DNA of 50,166 bases from Saccharopolyspora spinosa NRRL 18395 (GTDB taxonomy: Bacteria > Actinomycetota > Actinomycetes > Mycobacteriales > Pseudonocardiaceae). Position numbers and translations under genes: made by a program. Shown here in pieces: positions 24,336 to 32,350 of the stretch (position 1 is the stretch's first letter; each line of letters starts with the position of its first letter). Under the pieces are notes generated by a model. That model was not told where the DNA came from, ran no database searches, and saw only the letters and a program-made list of their open reading frames with translations. Location of the stretch: assembly GCF_000194155.1 (NCBI RefSeq), contig NZ_GL877881.1:158988-209153 (forward strand). Reading direction: 5' to 3'.

Positions 24336-25676
24336 TTACCGTGTGACGCCCGGGTTGATGACCGCCGTCGAGATGCCGTCGTCGGCGAGCTGATCCGTGG
24401 CCCGGCGGCGTGGCATCGCGCTGATCGCGATGGCACCGACGAGCGCCGGAATGGCGAAGGCGTAGAAGTTCCATTGGAATCCCACCCCCGCGGCGAGCAC
24501 CCAGCCGGCAATGGAGGGCCCGGCGATTGCCCCGACCCGGCCGAACCCGAGCGTGACGCCCAGTGCGGACGCGCGGCTGGATGCGGGATAGTAGACCGCG
24601 ATGTAGCCGTCGATGAGCGACTGCGTAGCCGACGTGCCCAGACCGGTCAGGATGACAGCCATCATGAGCACCGGGACGCCCAGTGGTTGCGCCAGCAGGA
24701 GCAGGCAGACGACGGCGACCAGGAAGTAAGGCACCACAACAGGTTTGGGCCCCACCCGGTCGGCGAGCAATGCGCCGGCGATCAGCCCGGCGACGGATCC
24801 GGCCTGGTACAACAGCAGAAACTCCAGCGACGACCCCAGCGGGTATCCGGCCTCGCGCATCAGCTGCGGCAGCCACGTATTGAGGCCGTACAACAGCAGC
24901 GTTCCGCAGGCCGACGCGATGAAGAACAGGACGGTCGCCCGCCGGTACCGGCGTTGGAACACGTCCCGGAGTCCGGCGACCCACGAGCGCGAGGCACGTT
25001 TGTCGGCCGCGACGGCCTCGGGCTGGTAGAGCCCGTACCGCGCGGCGATCTTGCCCGCTTCGGCCAGCCGGCCCCTGGCCGTCAGGTGCCCGACCGACTC
25101 GGGCACCAACGCGGCGACCACCGGCACGGCCAGCAGAAATGCCGCGCCGACCCAGTAGGGGCCGCGCCAGCCGAGGTGGGGCACCAGGAAGAGGCCGGCG
25201 AGTGCGGCCCCCACCCCGCCCACAGCGTAGCCGGTCAACAGCAAGCCGTTGTAGATCTGATGCCGTCCACGAGGCGCGAACTCCACGCCCAGCGCTATCG
25301 CGCTGGGGACCACGAGGCCAAGGCCGATGCCGGTGAAAAACCTCGCGGCACCGAAAAAGCCGGGGCCGGTCGCGAGCGCACAGATCCCGGAGCCGACCGA
25401 GAACCAGGCGATTCCGGCGACTAAAATCGGACGCCGCCCCACCCGGTCGGTGATCGGGCCCGCGAGCAGGTAGCCGACCATCATCCCGACCAGGGTGTAG
25501 CTCCCGATCGCTCCGGCGAGCGCCGGCCCCATGTCCCATCCCGATCCCTTGAGCAGGGTCGGCAGCGTGGCGCCATAAATACCCAAGTCGTAACCGTCGG
25601 CCAGAATCGCGAGGAAGCACATTGCTACGACCACGAGCCGACGTCGGGGAGACCCGACAGCCATTGTCTGAGTCAC
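24336..25676 (-). CDS. MFS transporter, aromatic acid:H+ symporter (AAHS)-like
   Basis: GTG 25676 is the likely start (AGAAGGG 8-9 nt upstream); ATG 25664 is an alternative. The 446-residue protein has 12 hydrophobic segments. In the first is the AAHS hallmark LADGYDLGIYGATLP, with acidic residues used for proton coupling. The loop 2-3 motif DRVGRRP and its counterpart DRVGPKP in loop 8-9 are present. The AAHS group imports benzoate, 4-hydroxybenzoate, gentisate and similar organic acids. Its position 30 nt after the ferredoxin gene suggests uptake of the organic-acid substrate or an intermediate of this locus. Specificity cannot be read from sequence. Confidence 0.85.
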   Translation of the reverse strand: MTQTMAVGSPRRRLVVVAMCFLAILADGYDLGIYGATLPTLLKGSGWDMGPALAGAIGSYTLVGMMVGYLLAGPITDRVGRRPILVAGIAWFSVGSGICALATGPGFFGAARFFTGIGLGLVVPSAIALGVEFAPRGRHQIYNGLLLTGYAVGGVGAALAGLFLVPHLGWRGPYWVGAAFLLAVPVVAALVPESVGHLTARGRLAEAGKIAARYGLYQPEAVAADKRASRSWVAGLRDVFQRRYRRATVLFFIASACGTLLLYGLNTWLPQLMREAGYPLGSSLEFLLLYQAGSVAGLIAGALLADRVGPKPVVVPYFLVAVVCLLLLAQPLGVPVLMMAVILTGLGTSATQSLIDGYIAVYYPASSRASALGVTLGFGRVGAIAGPSIAGWVLAAGVGFQWNFYAFAIPALVGAIAISAMPRRRATDQLADDGISTAVINPGVTR

Positions 25677-25706
25677 GGTGGTGCCCTTCTCGGTAGGAAC
25701 GCCGGA

Positions 25707-25898
25707 CTAATCCGTCGTTTCGATCACTTCGGCCGGGCAGGCTTCCGCGGCCTCATGGACCCGCTCGCGCAGTTCGGCGGGCGGGTTGCTCTGCAGGACC
25801 ACAACGACCCCGTCGTCATCGAGCCCGAACACTTCTTCACAGGCGACCACGCACGCGCCACTGCCGATGCACTTGCCGGTGTCGACGTTGATCTTCAT
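25707..25898 (-). CDS. 3Fe-4S ferredoxin (P450 redox partner)
   Basis: ATG 25898 follows GGGGAGGA. The 63-residue protein begins MKINVDTGKCIGSGACVVAC and ends with CPAEVI, the Cys pattern of actinomycete 3Fe-4S/4Fe-4S ferredoxins that serve cytochrome P450s. The acidic middle (FGLDDDGVVVV) is typical of the reductase contact surface. Before the P450 tail was disturbed, its TGA would have overlapped this ATG as ATGA. Electrons would come from the ferredoxin reductase encoded at 48245-49432. The same frame is now also read from the P450 start because of a 52-bp duplication. Confidence 0.9.
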   Translation of the reverse strand: MKINVDTGKCIGSGACVVACEEVFGLDDDGVVVVLQSNPPAELRERVHEAAEACPAEVIETTD

Positions 25899-27188
25899 CG
25901 CCGTCCTCCCCTGGCGTTTTCCAGCGCGACATCGATCTCCGCGGGGCCGCGCACCATCCAGCTGTCGCCGTAGTCGACCCGCTGCACCTGCCAATCCGGG
26001 ATCTCGTCCAGAAGGTGGTTCAGCAGGATCTCGACCTCGAGCCGGGCCAGGTTCAGGCCGAGGCAGGTGGTTCAGCAGGATCTCGACCTCGAGCCGGGCC
26101 AGGTTCAGGCCGAGGCAGGCGTGCGGGCCGACGCCGAAACCGAGGTGCGCCAACCGCGGGCGGTTGATGTCGAAGGCGTCCGCCCGCTCCCAGCGCTGCG
26201 GATCCCGGTTACCGGCCGCCGGCAATGCCATGATCGTCGTGTCCTCGGCCAGCTCATGGCCCGCGACCTGCACCTGCTCTTCGCGAACGAAGCGCAGCGT
26301 CGCGACCTTTACGCTTGACCAGCGGTGCACTTCCTCGATCGCCTGTGGCAGCAGGTCCCGGTTCTGCCGCAGCACCTCGCGCTGGCCGGGATGCGCGGCG
26401 AGCGTGACCAGGCAATGCCCCATGAGCTTCGCCGTCGTTTCGTTGCCGGCGAACACCAGCTGCGTGGTCGCGGCCACGACCTCCGCTTCGGTCATCGGCA
26501 CCTCTGAGACGGCGATCTGGCTCACCAGATCGCCCCCAGGCCGATCGCGCCGCTCGTCGATCACGGCGGCCATGTACCGGTTGAGGTTGTCGGTGGCCTG
26601 CTTACCCTGCGCGACCAGTGCCCGCCCGTGCGTGCTGGGGTCGTCGCGATTCTCGAGGATGTGACCCATCTCGTCGCTCCACCGGACGAAGTCAGGGATG
26701 TCTGCCGACGGCACGCCGAGCATCGACGCGATCACGACGGCCGGGATGGCACGCACGAAACCCTCGGCGATGTCCACCGTCTCGCCCGCGCGTAGCCGTG
26801 CGATCGAGTCGGCTGCCCGGTCGACGATGACCTGCCGGATCAGCTCGGGGTAGGTCGCGGCGAGGCTCTTGCGTTGGAACGCGGGAGCCCAGATCCCTTT
26901 CAGCTGACGGTGCCGAGCCCCGCTGAGTGAGGCGAACGTCGTGCCGCCGAACAGGGCCGTGAGGTGTTCGACGTCGGCGGCGAACGACTGGGCGCGGCCC
27001 ATCACCTGAGCGCAGTCGGCGTAGCTCGTGAGCATGAGGTAGCCGGACCGCTCGTTCCGGACGATCGGGCCCACGGCCCGGATCTCTTCGAGGGCCGGGT
27101 AGGGGTCCGCCGCGAACCTGGGATCCAGGAAATCGACGGAGATCGTCGGAATATCCGCGATCGATGTGGTCACCGGCATCGGCTTCAC
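25707..27188 (-). CDS. cytochrome P450 whose tail is frameshifted into the ferredoxin by a 52-bp duplication
   Basis: GTG 27188 (GGAG 6-7 nt upstream) starts a bacterial class I P450. It has AGNETTAKLMG (I-helix; Glu-Thr pair), EEVHRWSS with ...RFVREE (ExxR helix K), and the heme loop FGVGPHACLGLNLARLE with Cys at about residue 358. Directly after, a 52-bp unit is duplicated (26013-26116). Removing one unit restores NHLLDEIPDWQVQRVDYGDS and a TGA at 25897-25895 overlapping the ferredoxin ATG, giving a normal 413-residue protein. As written, the last about 35 residues are nonsense and the frame continues in phase through the ferredoxin to 25707 (493 residues). The enzyme would hydroxylate a small organic substrate. 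The fused form probably misfolds, or the duplication is an assembly artefact. Confidence 0.8.
   Translation of the reverse strand: MKPMPVTTSIADIPTISVDFLDPRFAADPYPALEEIRAVGPIVRNERSGYLMLTSYADCAQVMGRAQSFAADVEHLTALFGGTTFASLSGARHRQLKGIWAPAFQRKSLAATYPELIRQVIVDRAADSIARLRAGETVDIAEGFVRAIPAVVIASMLGVPSADIPDFVRWSDEMGHILENRDDPSTHGRALVAQGKQATDNLNRYMAAVIDERRDRPGGDLVSQIAVSEVPMTEAEVVAATTQLVFAGNETTAKLMGHCLVTLAAHPGQREVLRQNRDLLPQAIEEVHRWSSVKVATLRFVREEQVQVAGHELAEDTTIMALPAAGNRDPQRWERADAFDINRPRLAHLGFGVGPHACLGLNLARLEVEILLNHLPRPEPGPARGRDPAEPPSGRDPGLAGAAGRLRRQLDGARPRGDRCRAGKRQGRTAMKINVDTGKCIGSGACVVACEEVFGLDDDGVVVVLQSNPPAELRERVHEAAEACPAEVIETTD
26013..26116. repeat. 52-bp perfect tandem duplication inside the P450 gene
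   Basis: Positions 26013-26064 and 26065-26116 are identical (beginning AGGTGGTTCAGCAGGATC). The unit covers the codons just after the heme-binding Cys. As 52 is not a multiple of three, it shifts the frame. Confidence 0.95.
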
Positions 27189-27322
27189 CCGTTTCTCCAG
27201 AGTGAGACGTGGACTTGTGCTATCGCGCTGAGCGGCGGCTTCGACAAATCTGCAAGTGCCGCGGATCGCTCATCAATGTCGCGCGTCCTAGGTAATGGGG
27301 CCATTGTTGTGAGTCCTGACAG

Positions 27323-28537
27323 TCAGCTGAGCAGCAGTTCCCATTTGGGGTTCGCCAGGGTCTTGCCGACCCTGGCGAGCACCCTGCTGCCCAGTTCGCC
27401 GTCCACCAGCCGGTGGTCGAACGACAGGGCGAGCTGGCTCGTCCAGCGCAATGCCACCTTTCCCTTGTGCTCCCAAGGTGTCCGGCGGACAGCGCCCAGG
27501 CACAGGATCGCCGCCTCGCCCGGGTTGAGAATCGGGGTTCCCGCATCGACCCCGAACACACCGATGTTGGTGATCGTGATCGTCCCGCCGGACATCTGGT
27601 CCGGTGTGAGGTCACCGGCCCGGGCAGTGTCGATCAGCGTGGTCAGTTCCTTGGCAAGCACCGGCAAGGAGAGCGCGGCGGCGTTCTTGATGTTGGGCAC
27701 CAGCAACCCCCGCGGTGTAGCCGCGGCGATGCCCAGGTTGACCTGATGGTGCACGACGATCTCGTTCGCGGCCCCGTCCCACGAGGCATTGATGTCCGGG
27801 TATTCCCGTGCTGCGGCCGCGAGTGCCCGCGCGACCAGGAGCATCATCGTCACCCGGGTCCCGTGCAATGCGGGTTCGGCCTTGAGTTCCTCGACGAGGC
27901 GGACGGACCGGGTCATGTCGACCGTGACGAACTCGGTGACGTGCGGCGCGGTGAACGCGCTGGTGGTCATGGCGGCAGCGGTCGCCTTGCGGACGCCCTT
28001 GACCGGAATCCTCGTGTGGTCCTGAGCTGGGGCCGCGGTGCTCTCGGGCACGCTCACATGCTGAAGCAAATCGTCGCGGGTAACAGTGTTGTGCGTCCCT
28101 GTCCCGGCGACCGCCGCGAGATCGATCCCCAGCTCCTTGGCAAGCTTACGAACCGGGGGTTTCGCCCTGGCCTGGACGGTGTCGACCGCGGGTTGGGCCG
28201 TGCTCGGATTCCCTGCCGCACGACGCCGGCGTCGATTGGGCCCGGCATCCCCTGGCCCGTACCCCACCAGAACCGCGGGTGGAGTCGCGTCTTCACCGCC
28301 CGCATCGATTTCGATGAGCGCCGCGCCAACCGGAATGGTCTGCCCCGCCTCGGCGAGCAGTGCGGCGACTGTGCCACGGTAGGGCGAGGGCAACTCCACC
28401 AAGGATTTCGCGGTTTCGATCTCGACGAGGACATCGTTGACTTCCACTGGGTCGCCTGATCCGACCCGCCACCGCACGACTTCGGCCTCGGTGAGACCCT
28501 CCCCGACGTCGGGTAACCGGAATTGTTGGACGGCCAT
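27323..28537 (-). CDS. 2-oxoacid dehydrogenase E2 (dihydrolipoamide acyltransferase)
   Basis: ATG 28537 (MAVQQFRLPDVGEGLTEA) lies 11 nt after the E1-beta stop. The 404-residue protein has one N-terminal lipoyl domain with the lipoylated Lys in EIETAKSLVEL, a basic linker, and a peripheral-subunit-binding domain (VRKLAKELGIDLAAVAGTG). The acyltransferase core ends with the active-site motif SFDHRLVDGE (His, Asp). A single lipoyl domain and length near 400 fit branched-chain-type or acetoin-type complexes. It transfers the acyl group from E1 to CoA. No E3 gene is present in the window, so the general dihydrolipoamide dehydrogenase of the cell must serve it. Confidence 0.92.
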   Translation of the reverse strand: MAVQQFRLPDVGEGLTEAEVVRWRVGSGDPVEVNDVLVEIETAKSLVELPSPYRGTVAALLAEAGQTIPVGAALIEIDAGGEDATPPAVLVGYGPGDAGPNRRRRRAAGNPSTAQPAVDTVQARAKPPVRKLAKELGIDLAAVAGTGTHNTVTRDDLLQHVSVPESTAAPAQDHTRIPVKGVRKATAAAMTTSAFTAPHVTEFVTVDMTRSVRLVEELKAEPALHGTRVTMMLLVARALAAAAREYPDINASWDGAANEIVVHHQVNLGIAAATPRGLLVPNIKNAAALSLPVLAKELTTLIDTARAGDLTPDQMSGGTITITNIGVFGVDAGTPILNPGEAAILCLGAVRRTPWEHKGKVALRWTSQLALSFDHRLVDGELGSRVLARVGKTLANPKWELLLS

Positions 28538-28548
28538 GATCTTCCCAC

Positions 28549-29523
28549 TCACCAGCTCAGTGATCGGTCGACCGCGTCGAGGACACGATCGAGGTCGGGC
28601 AGGTACTGATCCTCGAACTTCGCGGGTGGGTAAGGGATATTGAACCCACCGACCCGCAGTACCGGCGCTTCGAGGTGGTAGAAACAGAGTTCGGTCACCG
28701 CGCTGCCGATTTCGGCGCCGAGTCCCGCGAACGTGGGCGCTTCGTGCACCACCACGCACCGGCCGGTGCGCTCGACCGACCCGGCGATGGTCTCGAGATC
28801 GAGCGGCGACAGCGTGCGCAGATCGATGACCTCGAGATCATGGCCCTCGGCCGCCGCCGCGTCAGCCGCCCGCAGACAGGTTTGGATCATTCCGCCGTAG
28901 CTGAGCACAGTGAGCGAACTACCCGGCCGGACCACCTCGGCTCGTTCCGGCGGAAGCACGCCCGGCTGGTCACTGACCTCGCCGTTGCTCCAGTACCGGC
29001 ATTTGGGTTCGTAGAAGATCACCGGGTCGTCATTCTGAATGGCCTGGCGCAGCATCCAATGCCCGTCACGCGGGTTCGAGCAGCACACCACTCTGAGGCC
29101 GGCGGTGTGGGCGAAGTAGGCCTCGTTCGACTCGCTGTGATGTTCGACCGCCCCGATCCCACCGCCGACCGGGATGCGGATGACAACGGGGAGCGAGACG
29201 ATGCCTCCCGTACGAGCACGCATCTTCGCCAGTTGCGACACGATCTGACTGAACGCCGGGTAAACGAACCCGTCGAACTGGATCTCGCACACCGGCCGGT
29301 AACCACGCAGTGCCAACCCGATCGCGGTACCGACGATCCCGGCTTCGGCCAGTGGCGTGTCGATGACGCGATCGGCGCCGAAATCCTTCTGGAGACCATC
29401 GGTCACCCGGAACACACCGCCGAGACCACCGACGTCCTGTCCCATCACGACGACCCGCGGGTCGTCCTCGAGTGCCTTTCGCAGGCCGGTGTTGATCGCT
29501 TTGGACAAGGTGAGCACGGGCAT
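28549..29523 (-). CDS. 2-oxoacid dehydrogenase E1 component, beta subunit
   Basis: ATG 29523 starts MPVLTLSKAINTGLRKAL. The 324-residue protein shows the E1-beta layout: VVVMGQDVGGLGGVFRVTDGL, DTPLAEAGIVGTAIGLALRG, QFDGFVYPAFSQIVSQ, and the C-terminal transketolase domain with LTVLSYGGMIQTCLRAAD and DLRTLSPLD. With E1-alpha it forms the thiamine-diphosphate-dependent decarboxylase that loads the acyl group onto E2. It ends 11 nt before the E2 start. High similarity to branched-chain (BkdB-like) and acetoin dehydrogenase beta subunits makes the exact 2-oxo acid uncertain. Confidence 0.92.
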   Translation of the reverse strand: MPVLTLSKAINTGLRKALEDDPRVVVMGQDVGGLGGVFRVTDGLQKDFGADRVIDTPLAEAGIVGTAIGLALRGYRPVCEIQFDGFVYPAFSQIVSQLAKMRARTGGIVSLPVVIRIPVGGGIGAVEHHSESNEAYFAHTAGLRVVCCSNPRDGHWMLRQAIQNDDPVIFYEPKCRYWSNGEVSDQPGVLPPERAEVVRPGSSLTVLSYGGMIQTCLRAADAAAAEGHDLEVIDLRTLSPLDLETIAGSVERTGRCVVVHEAPTFAGLGAEIGSAVTELCFYHLEAPVLRVGGFNIPYPPAKFEDQYLPDLDRVLDAVDRSLSW

Positions 29524-29574
29524 GGTTTGCTCCTGGGTGTGGCGCCGCGGGGTGGGCGGCAATGCGGTCGAACT

Positions 29575-30630
29575 TCAGTCCACATAGGACGAGACGAGGT
29601 CCCGGTAGCCGCGGCGTTCCGTGGCCAGCAACGGGGTCTCCTCGGTCAGCACAGCGCCGAACAACTCGCCGAGATCGCCGAGCGGCAGCTCGCGGCACAC
29701 CTTCCGGGTCTCCTCGGCCAGCCCGTCGCACTCGGATTCGACTTCGGCGCGGAACTGCGCGTCCAGCCAGCCTTCTCGCGTCAACAGTGCTTCCAGCCGG
29801 GCGATCGGGTCGCGCGCGGTCCAGCTGTCGAGCTCGCTCGCGCTGCGGTAGCGTCCGGGATCATCGGAGGTGCTGTGCCCACCCAGGCGGTAGGTGACGG
29901 CCTCGATCAACGCTGGCCCGCCACCGGCGCGGATCTGTTCGGCGACCGCAGTGGTGACCGCGTGCACGGCCAGTACATCGTTGCCGTCGACGAGGTGTGC
30001 GTCGAGACCGAACCCGCGGGCGCGCTGGTGCAACGGTGCGCGCATCTGGATCTGCGTCGGTGTCGAGATCGCCCAATGATTGTTCTGGCAGAAGAACAAC
30101 ACCGGCGCTCCGGCCGCGGCGGCCCAGTTCAAGGCCTCGTTCGCCTCGCCCTCGCTGCTTGCCCCGTCCCCGAAGTAGGCGGCGACGATCTCACCCGAAC
30201 CGTCGCGTTGCACACCCATGGCGTAGCCGACCGCATGAGGCAGCTGCGCGGCCAGCACCAGGGTGTAGATGTGAAAACGGTAGTGCGCCGGATCCCAGCC
30301 GCTGTGCCGATTTCCGCGCCACTGCACCAGAAGCTCGGCGGGCGTGATGCCGCGGGAGAGGGCGGCCGCATGTTCGCGGTAGCTGGGGAACACATGGTCG
30401 TCGGGACGCAATGCGGTGACCGAGCCGATCTGCGCGGCTTCCTGCCCGAGCGACTGCAGCCAGAGACCCAGCTCGCCTTGCCGTTGCAGGGCAAGCGCTT
30501 CGTCGTCGAAGCGGCGTGCTCTCTTCATGCGCCGGTACAGATCCCGGCACAGTTCGGGGGTGATCTCCAGCGGCCAGTCCGGGTTGTGCCGGAGCCGGCC
30601 GTCGGTGTCGAGTAGTTGCACGGGTTCCAT
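29575..30630 (-). CDS. 2-oxoacid dehydrogenase E1 component, alpha subunit
   Basis: ATG 30630 is chosen because GAAGGAG lies 6 nt upstream; an in-frame ATG at 30645 would place that sequence inside the gene. The 351-residue protein has RFDDEALALQRQGELG, SLGQEAAQIGSV and PSYREHAAAL. Its thiamine-diphosphate motif starts GDGASSEGEANEAL and ends FFCQNN, and it has the phosphorylation-loop-like YRLGGHSTSDDPGRYR. It catalyses decarboxylation of a 2-oxo acid together with E1-beta. A hairpin at 30682-30712 separates it from the GMC gene, so this gene probably starts its own transcript with a promoter in the 98-bp gap. Confidence 0.92.
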   Translation of the reverse strand: MEPVQLLDTDGRLRHNPDWPLEITPELCRDLYRRMKRARRFDDEALALQRQGELGLWLQSLGQEAAQIGSVTALRPDDHVFPSYREHAAALSRGITPAELLVQWRGNRHSGWDPAHYRFHIYTLVLAAQLPHAVGYAMGVQRDGSGEIVAAYFGDGASSEGEANEALNWAAAAGAPVLFFCQNNHWAISTPTQIQMRAPLHQRARGFGLDAHLVDGNDVLAVHAVTTAVAEQIRAGGGPALIEAVTYRLGGHSTSDDPGRYRSASELDSWTARDPIARLEALLTREGWLDAQFRAEVESECDGLAEETRKVCRELPLGDLGELFGAVLTEETPLLATERRGYRDLVSSYVD

Positions 30631-30681
30631 GCGGTGCTCCTTCATGTCGGTGCCGCGACACGGGTGGCGTCGGCAGCACCG

Positions 30682-30712
30682 GCTGAGCGCCGACGGTCGG
30701 GCGGCGCTCAGC
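30682..30712 (-). terminator. hairpin after the GMC oxidoreductase gene
   Basis: Perfect 11-bp arms GCTGAGCGCCG (30682-30692) and CGGCGCTCAGC (30702-30712) with a 9-nt loop start 16 nt beyond the GMC stop codon on the minus strand. The position fits termination of the aldehyde dehydrogenase-GMC transcript. Confidence 0.6.
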
Positions 30713-30728
30713 GGATTGTCGTCAAAAC

Positions 30729-32339
30729 TCAGTCGGCGAGGATCAGATCAGCGGCTCGCCAGGCAAGCGCCATCGTGGGTCCGTTGCAGTTCCCCGAGAT
30801 CATCGTCGGATAGACCGAGGCGTCCACCACGCGCAGTCCCGCGACGCCTCGCACCCGCAGCTCCGGATCGACCACGTCGTCGTCCTTCGGGCCCATCGCA
30901 CAGGTGGCGAGCGCGTGGTAGCAGCAGGAGCCGTTCTCGAGCGAATCCCGGACGATGTCCTCGTCGGACGACACCCACGGCCCGGGGGTGATCTCGAACT
31001 CCACGAGTTCCCGCAGCGGACTCTGTTCGATCAGGTCGCGATACCTGCGCAGGGCCGCGACTGTGATCGTGCGGTCGTGCTCCGTCGCGAGGTAGTTCGG
31101 GACGATCTCCGGAGGGCTGTCGGGGTCGGGACCCGTGGTGTGGATCGACCCCTCGCTCGTCGGCCGCAGCACGTAGGCGAACAGGCGGATCCCTGGATCC
31201 TTCTCCGGTGCCAGCTTGCCGTGCTGCACCTTGTCGGCTCCGCCCATCGCGGTCGTGAGCGACATCGGCGCGATGGCGCCCTGAATGTCGGGCCGGTTCA
31301 CCTCGGGCGCGGACTTGAAGTAAGCGGCGACATCCATGGCGCCGACCGCGATCACACCCTTGCGTTCGAACAGATAGCGCGCCCCCGTTGCCAGGTAGCG
31401 GGGGGTGCTCGAGATCAGCTTGTTGTAGCCGATGTTCTTGCGTAGCCGCGCCTGCAACTCGGTCGAGCGCTGTTCGAGCATCCGGTTGCCAACGTTCGGA
31501 CTTTCCACCGCCTGCGCGATACCGGCCTCGGCCAGCACCTTGCCATCGCCGATCCCGGACCGTTCGAGCAGCAACGGCGATTCGAACGACCCCAGGCTCA
31601 GGATGACCTCCTTACGGGCACGCAGTTCCTTGAGATGACCCCGCTGCGACAACCGGACGCCGACGACCCGTCGGCCGTCGAAGACCAGCCGGATCGCCAG
31701 CGCGTGGGTCTCCACGGTGAGGTTCTTGCGGTTGCGCGCCGGGCGCAGGAACGCGGTGGCCGAACTCTGCCGGAGGCCGTGTTTGATCGTGGACGACATG
31801 TAGCCGATGCGCTCGTCATCGGAGGCGTTCATGTCCGCCACCCGCCGCCAGCCGAGATTCTCGCCCGCCGCAATGATCGCGTCACAGGCCTCCTCGGGTG
31901 ACTGCACCGAGATGCCGAGGGGCCCACCGGCGCCCCGGGTTTCGGATCCGCCGAGCTGGTGGTCCTCCATCCGCTTGAAGATCGGCAGCATCTGGTCCCA
32001 GCCCCAGCCTGGGTTACCCAGGGCCGCCACGCCGTCGTAGTCGTCGGCCCAGCCACGGTTGTAGATCATGCCGTTGACGGCACTGGACCCACCCAGCACG
32101 CGTCCGCGCGCCCAATGCTCAACCTGGCCGTGCGCTCCAAACGGCTGGGTTGTGTAGTGCTTGACGTGGCGATCGCCGGAGAGCGCGAAGAAGAAGCCCT
32201 TGGGGACGTGCAGCGATGGATGCCGGTCCCCGCCGCCCGCTTCGAGGAGCAGCACGGTGTTGCGTGGGTTCTCCGACAGCCGGTTGGCCAGCACGCAGCC
32301 CGCCGATCCCCCGCCGATAATGATGTAGTCGTGTGACAT
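30729..32339 (-). CDS. GMC-family alcohol oxidase/dehydrogenase (FAD)
   Basis: ATG 32339 starts MSHDYIIIGGGSAGCVLANR, the FAD-binding Rossmann motif. The 536-residue protein has the GMC signature ARGRVLGGSSAVNGMIYNRG, SFESPLLLERSGIGD, and the C-terminal active site with His in CCYHALATCAMG (about residue 474) and Asn in GNCNGPTMALAW (about 518). It would oxidise a primary or secondary alcohol, passing the aldehyde to the aldehyde dehydrogenase encoded 11 nt upstream in the same operon. No signal peptide is seen. Relatives include choline and polyethylene-glycol/aliphatic alcohol dehydrogenases; substrate unresolved. Confidence 0.92.
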   Translation of the reverse strand: MSHDYIIIGGGSAGCVLANRLSENPRNTVLLLEAGGGDRHPSLHVPKGFFFALSGDRHVKHYTTQPFGAHGQVEHWARGRVLGGSSAVNGMIYNRGWADDYDGVAALGNPGWGWDQMLPIFKRMEDHQLGGSETRGAGGPLGISVQSPEEACDAIIAAGENLGWRRVADMNASDDERIGYMSSTIKHGLRQSSATAFLRPARNRKNLTVETHALAIRLVFDGRRVVGVRLSQRGHLKELRARKEVILSLGSFESPLLLERSGIGDGKVLAEAGIAQAVESPNVGNRMLEQRSTELQARLRKNIGYNKLISSTPRYLATGARYLFERKGVIAVGAMDVAAYFKSAPEVNRPDIQGAIAPMSLTTAMGGADKVQHGKLAPEKDPGIRLFAYVLRPTSEGSIHTTGPDPDSPPEIVPNYLATEHDRTITVAALRRYRDLIEQSPLRELVEFEITPGPWVSSDEDIVRDSLENGSCCYHALATCAMGPKDDDVVDPELRVRGVAGLRVVDASVYPTMISGNCNGPTMALAWRAADLILAD

Positions 32340-32350
32340 GCGAGCCTCCG

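Noticed and set aside
25707..27188. A natural P450-ferredoxin fusion protein
   Set aside because: The linking sequence is an out-of-frame reading created by the exact 52-bp duplication. Without it, two genes overlap by ATGA in the usual way.
28675..30615. A 646-residue plus-strand open frame
   Set aside because: It runs antisense to the E1-alpha and E1-beta genes, which carry all expected motifs. Long antisense frames are common in high-GC DNA.
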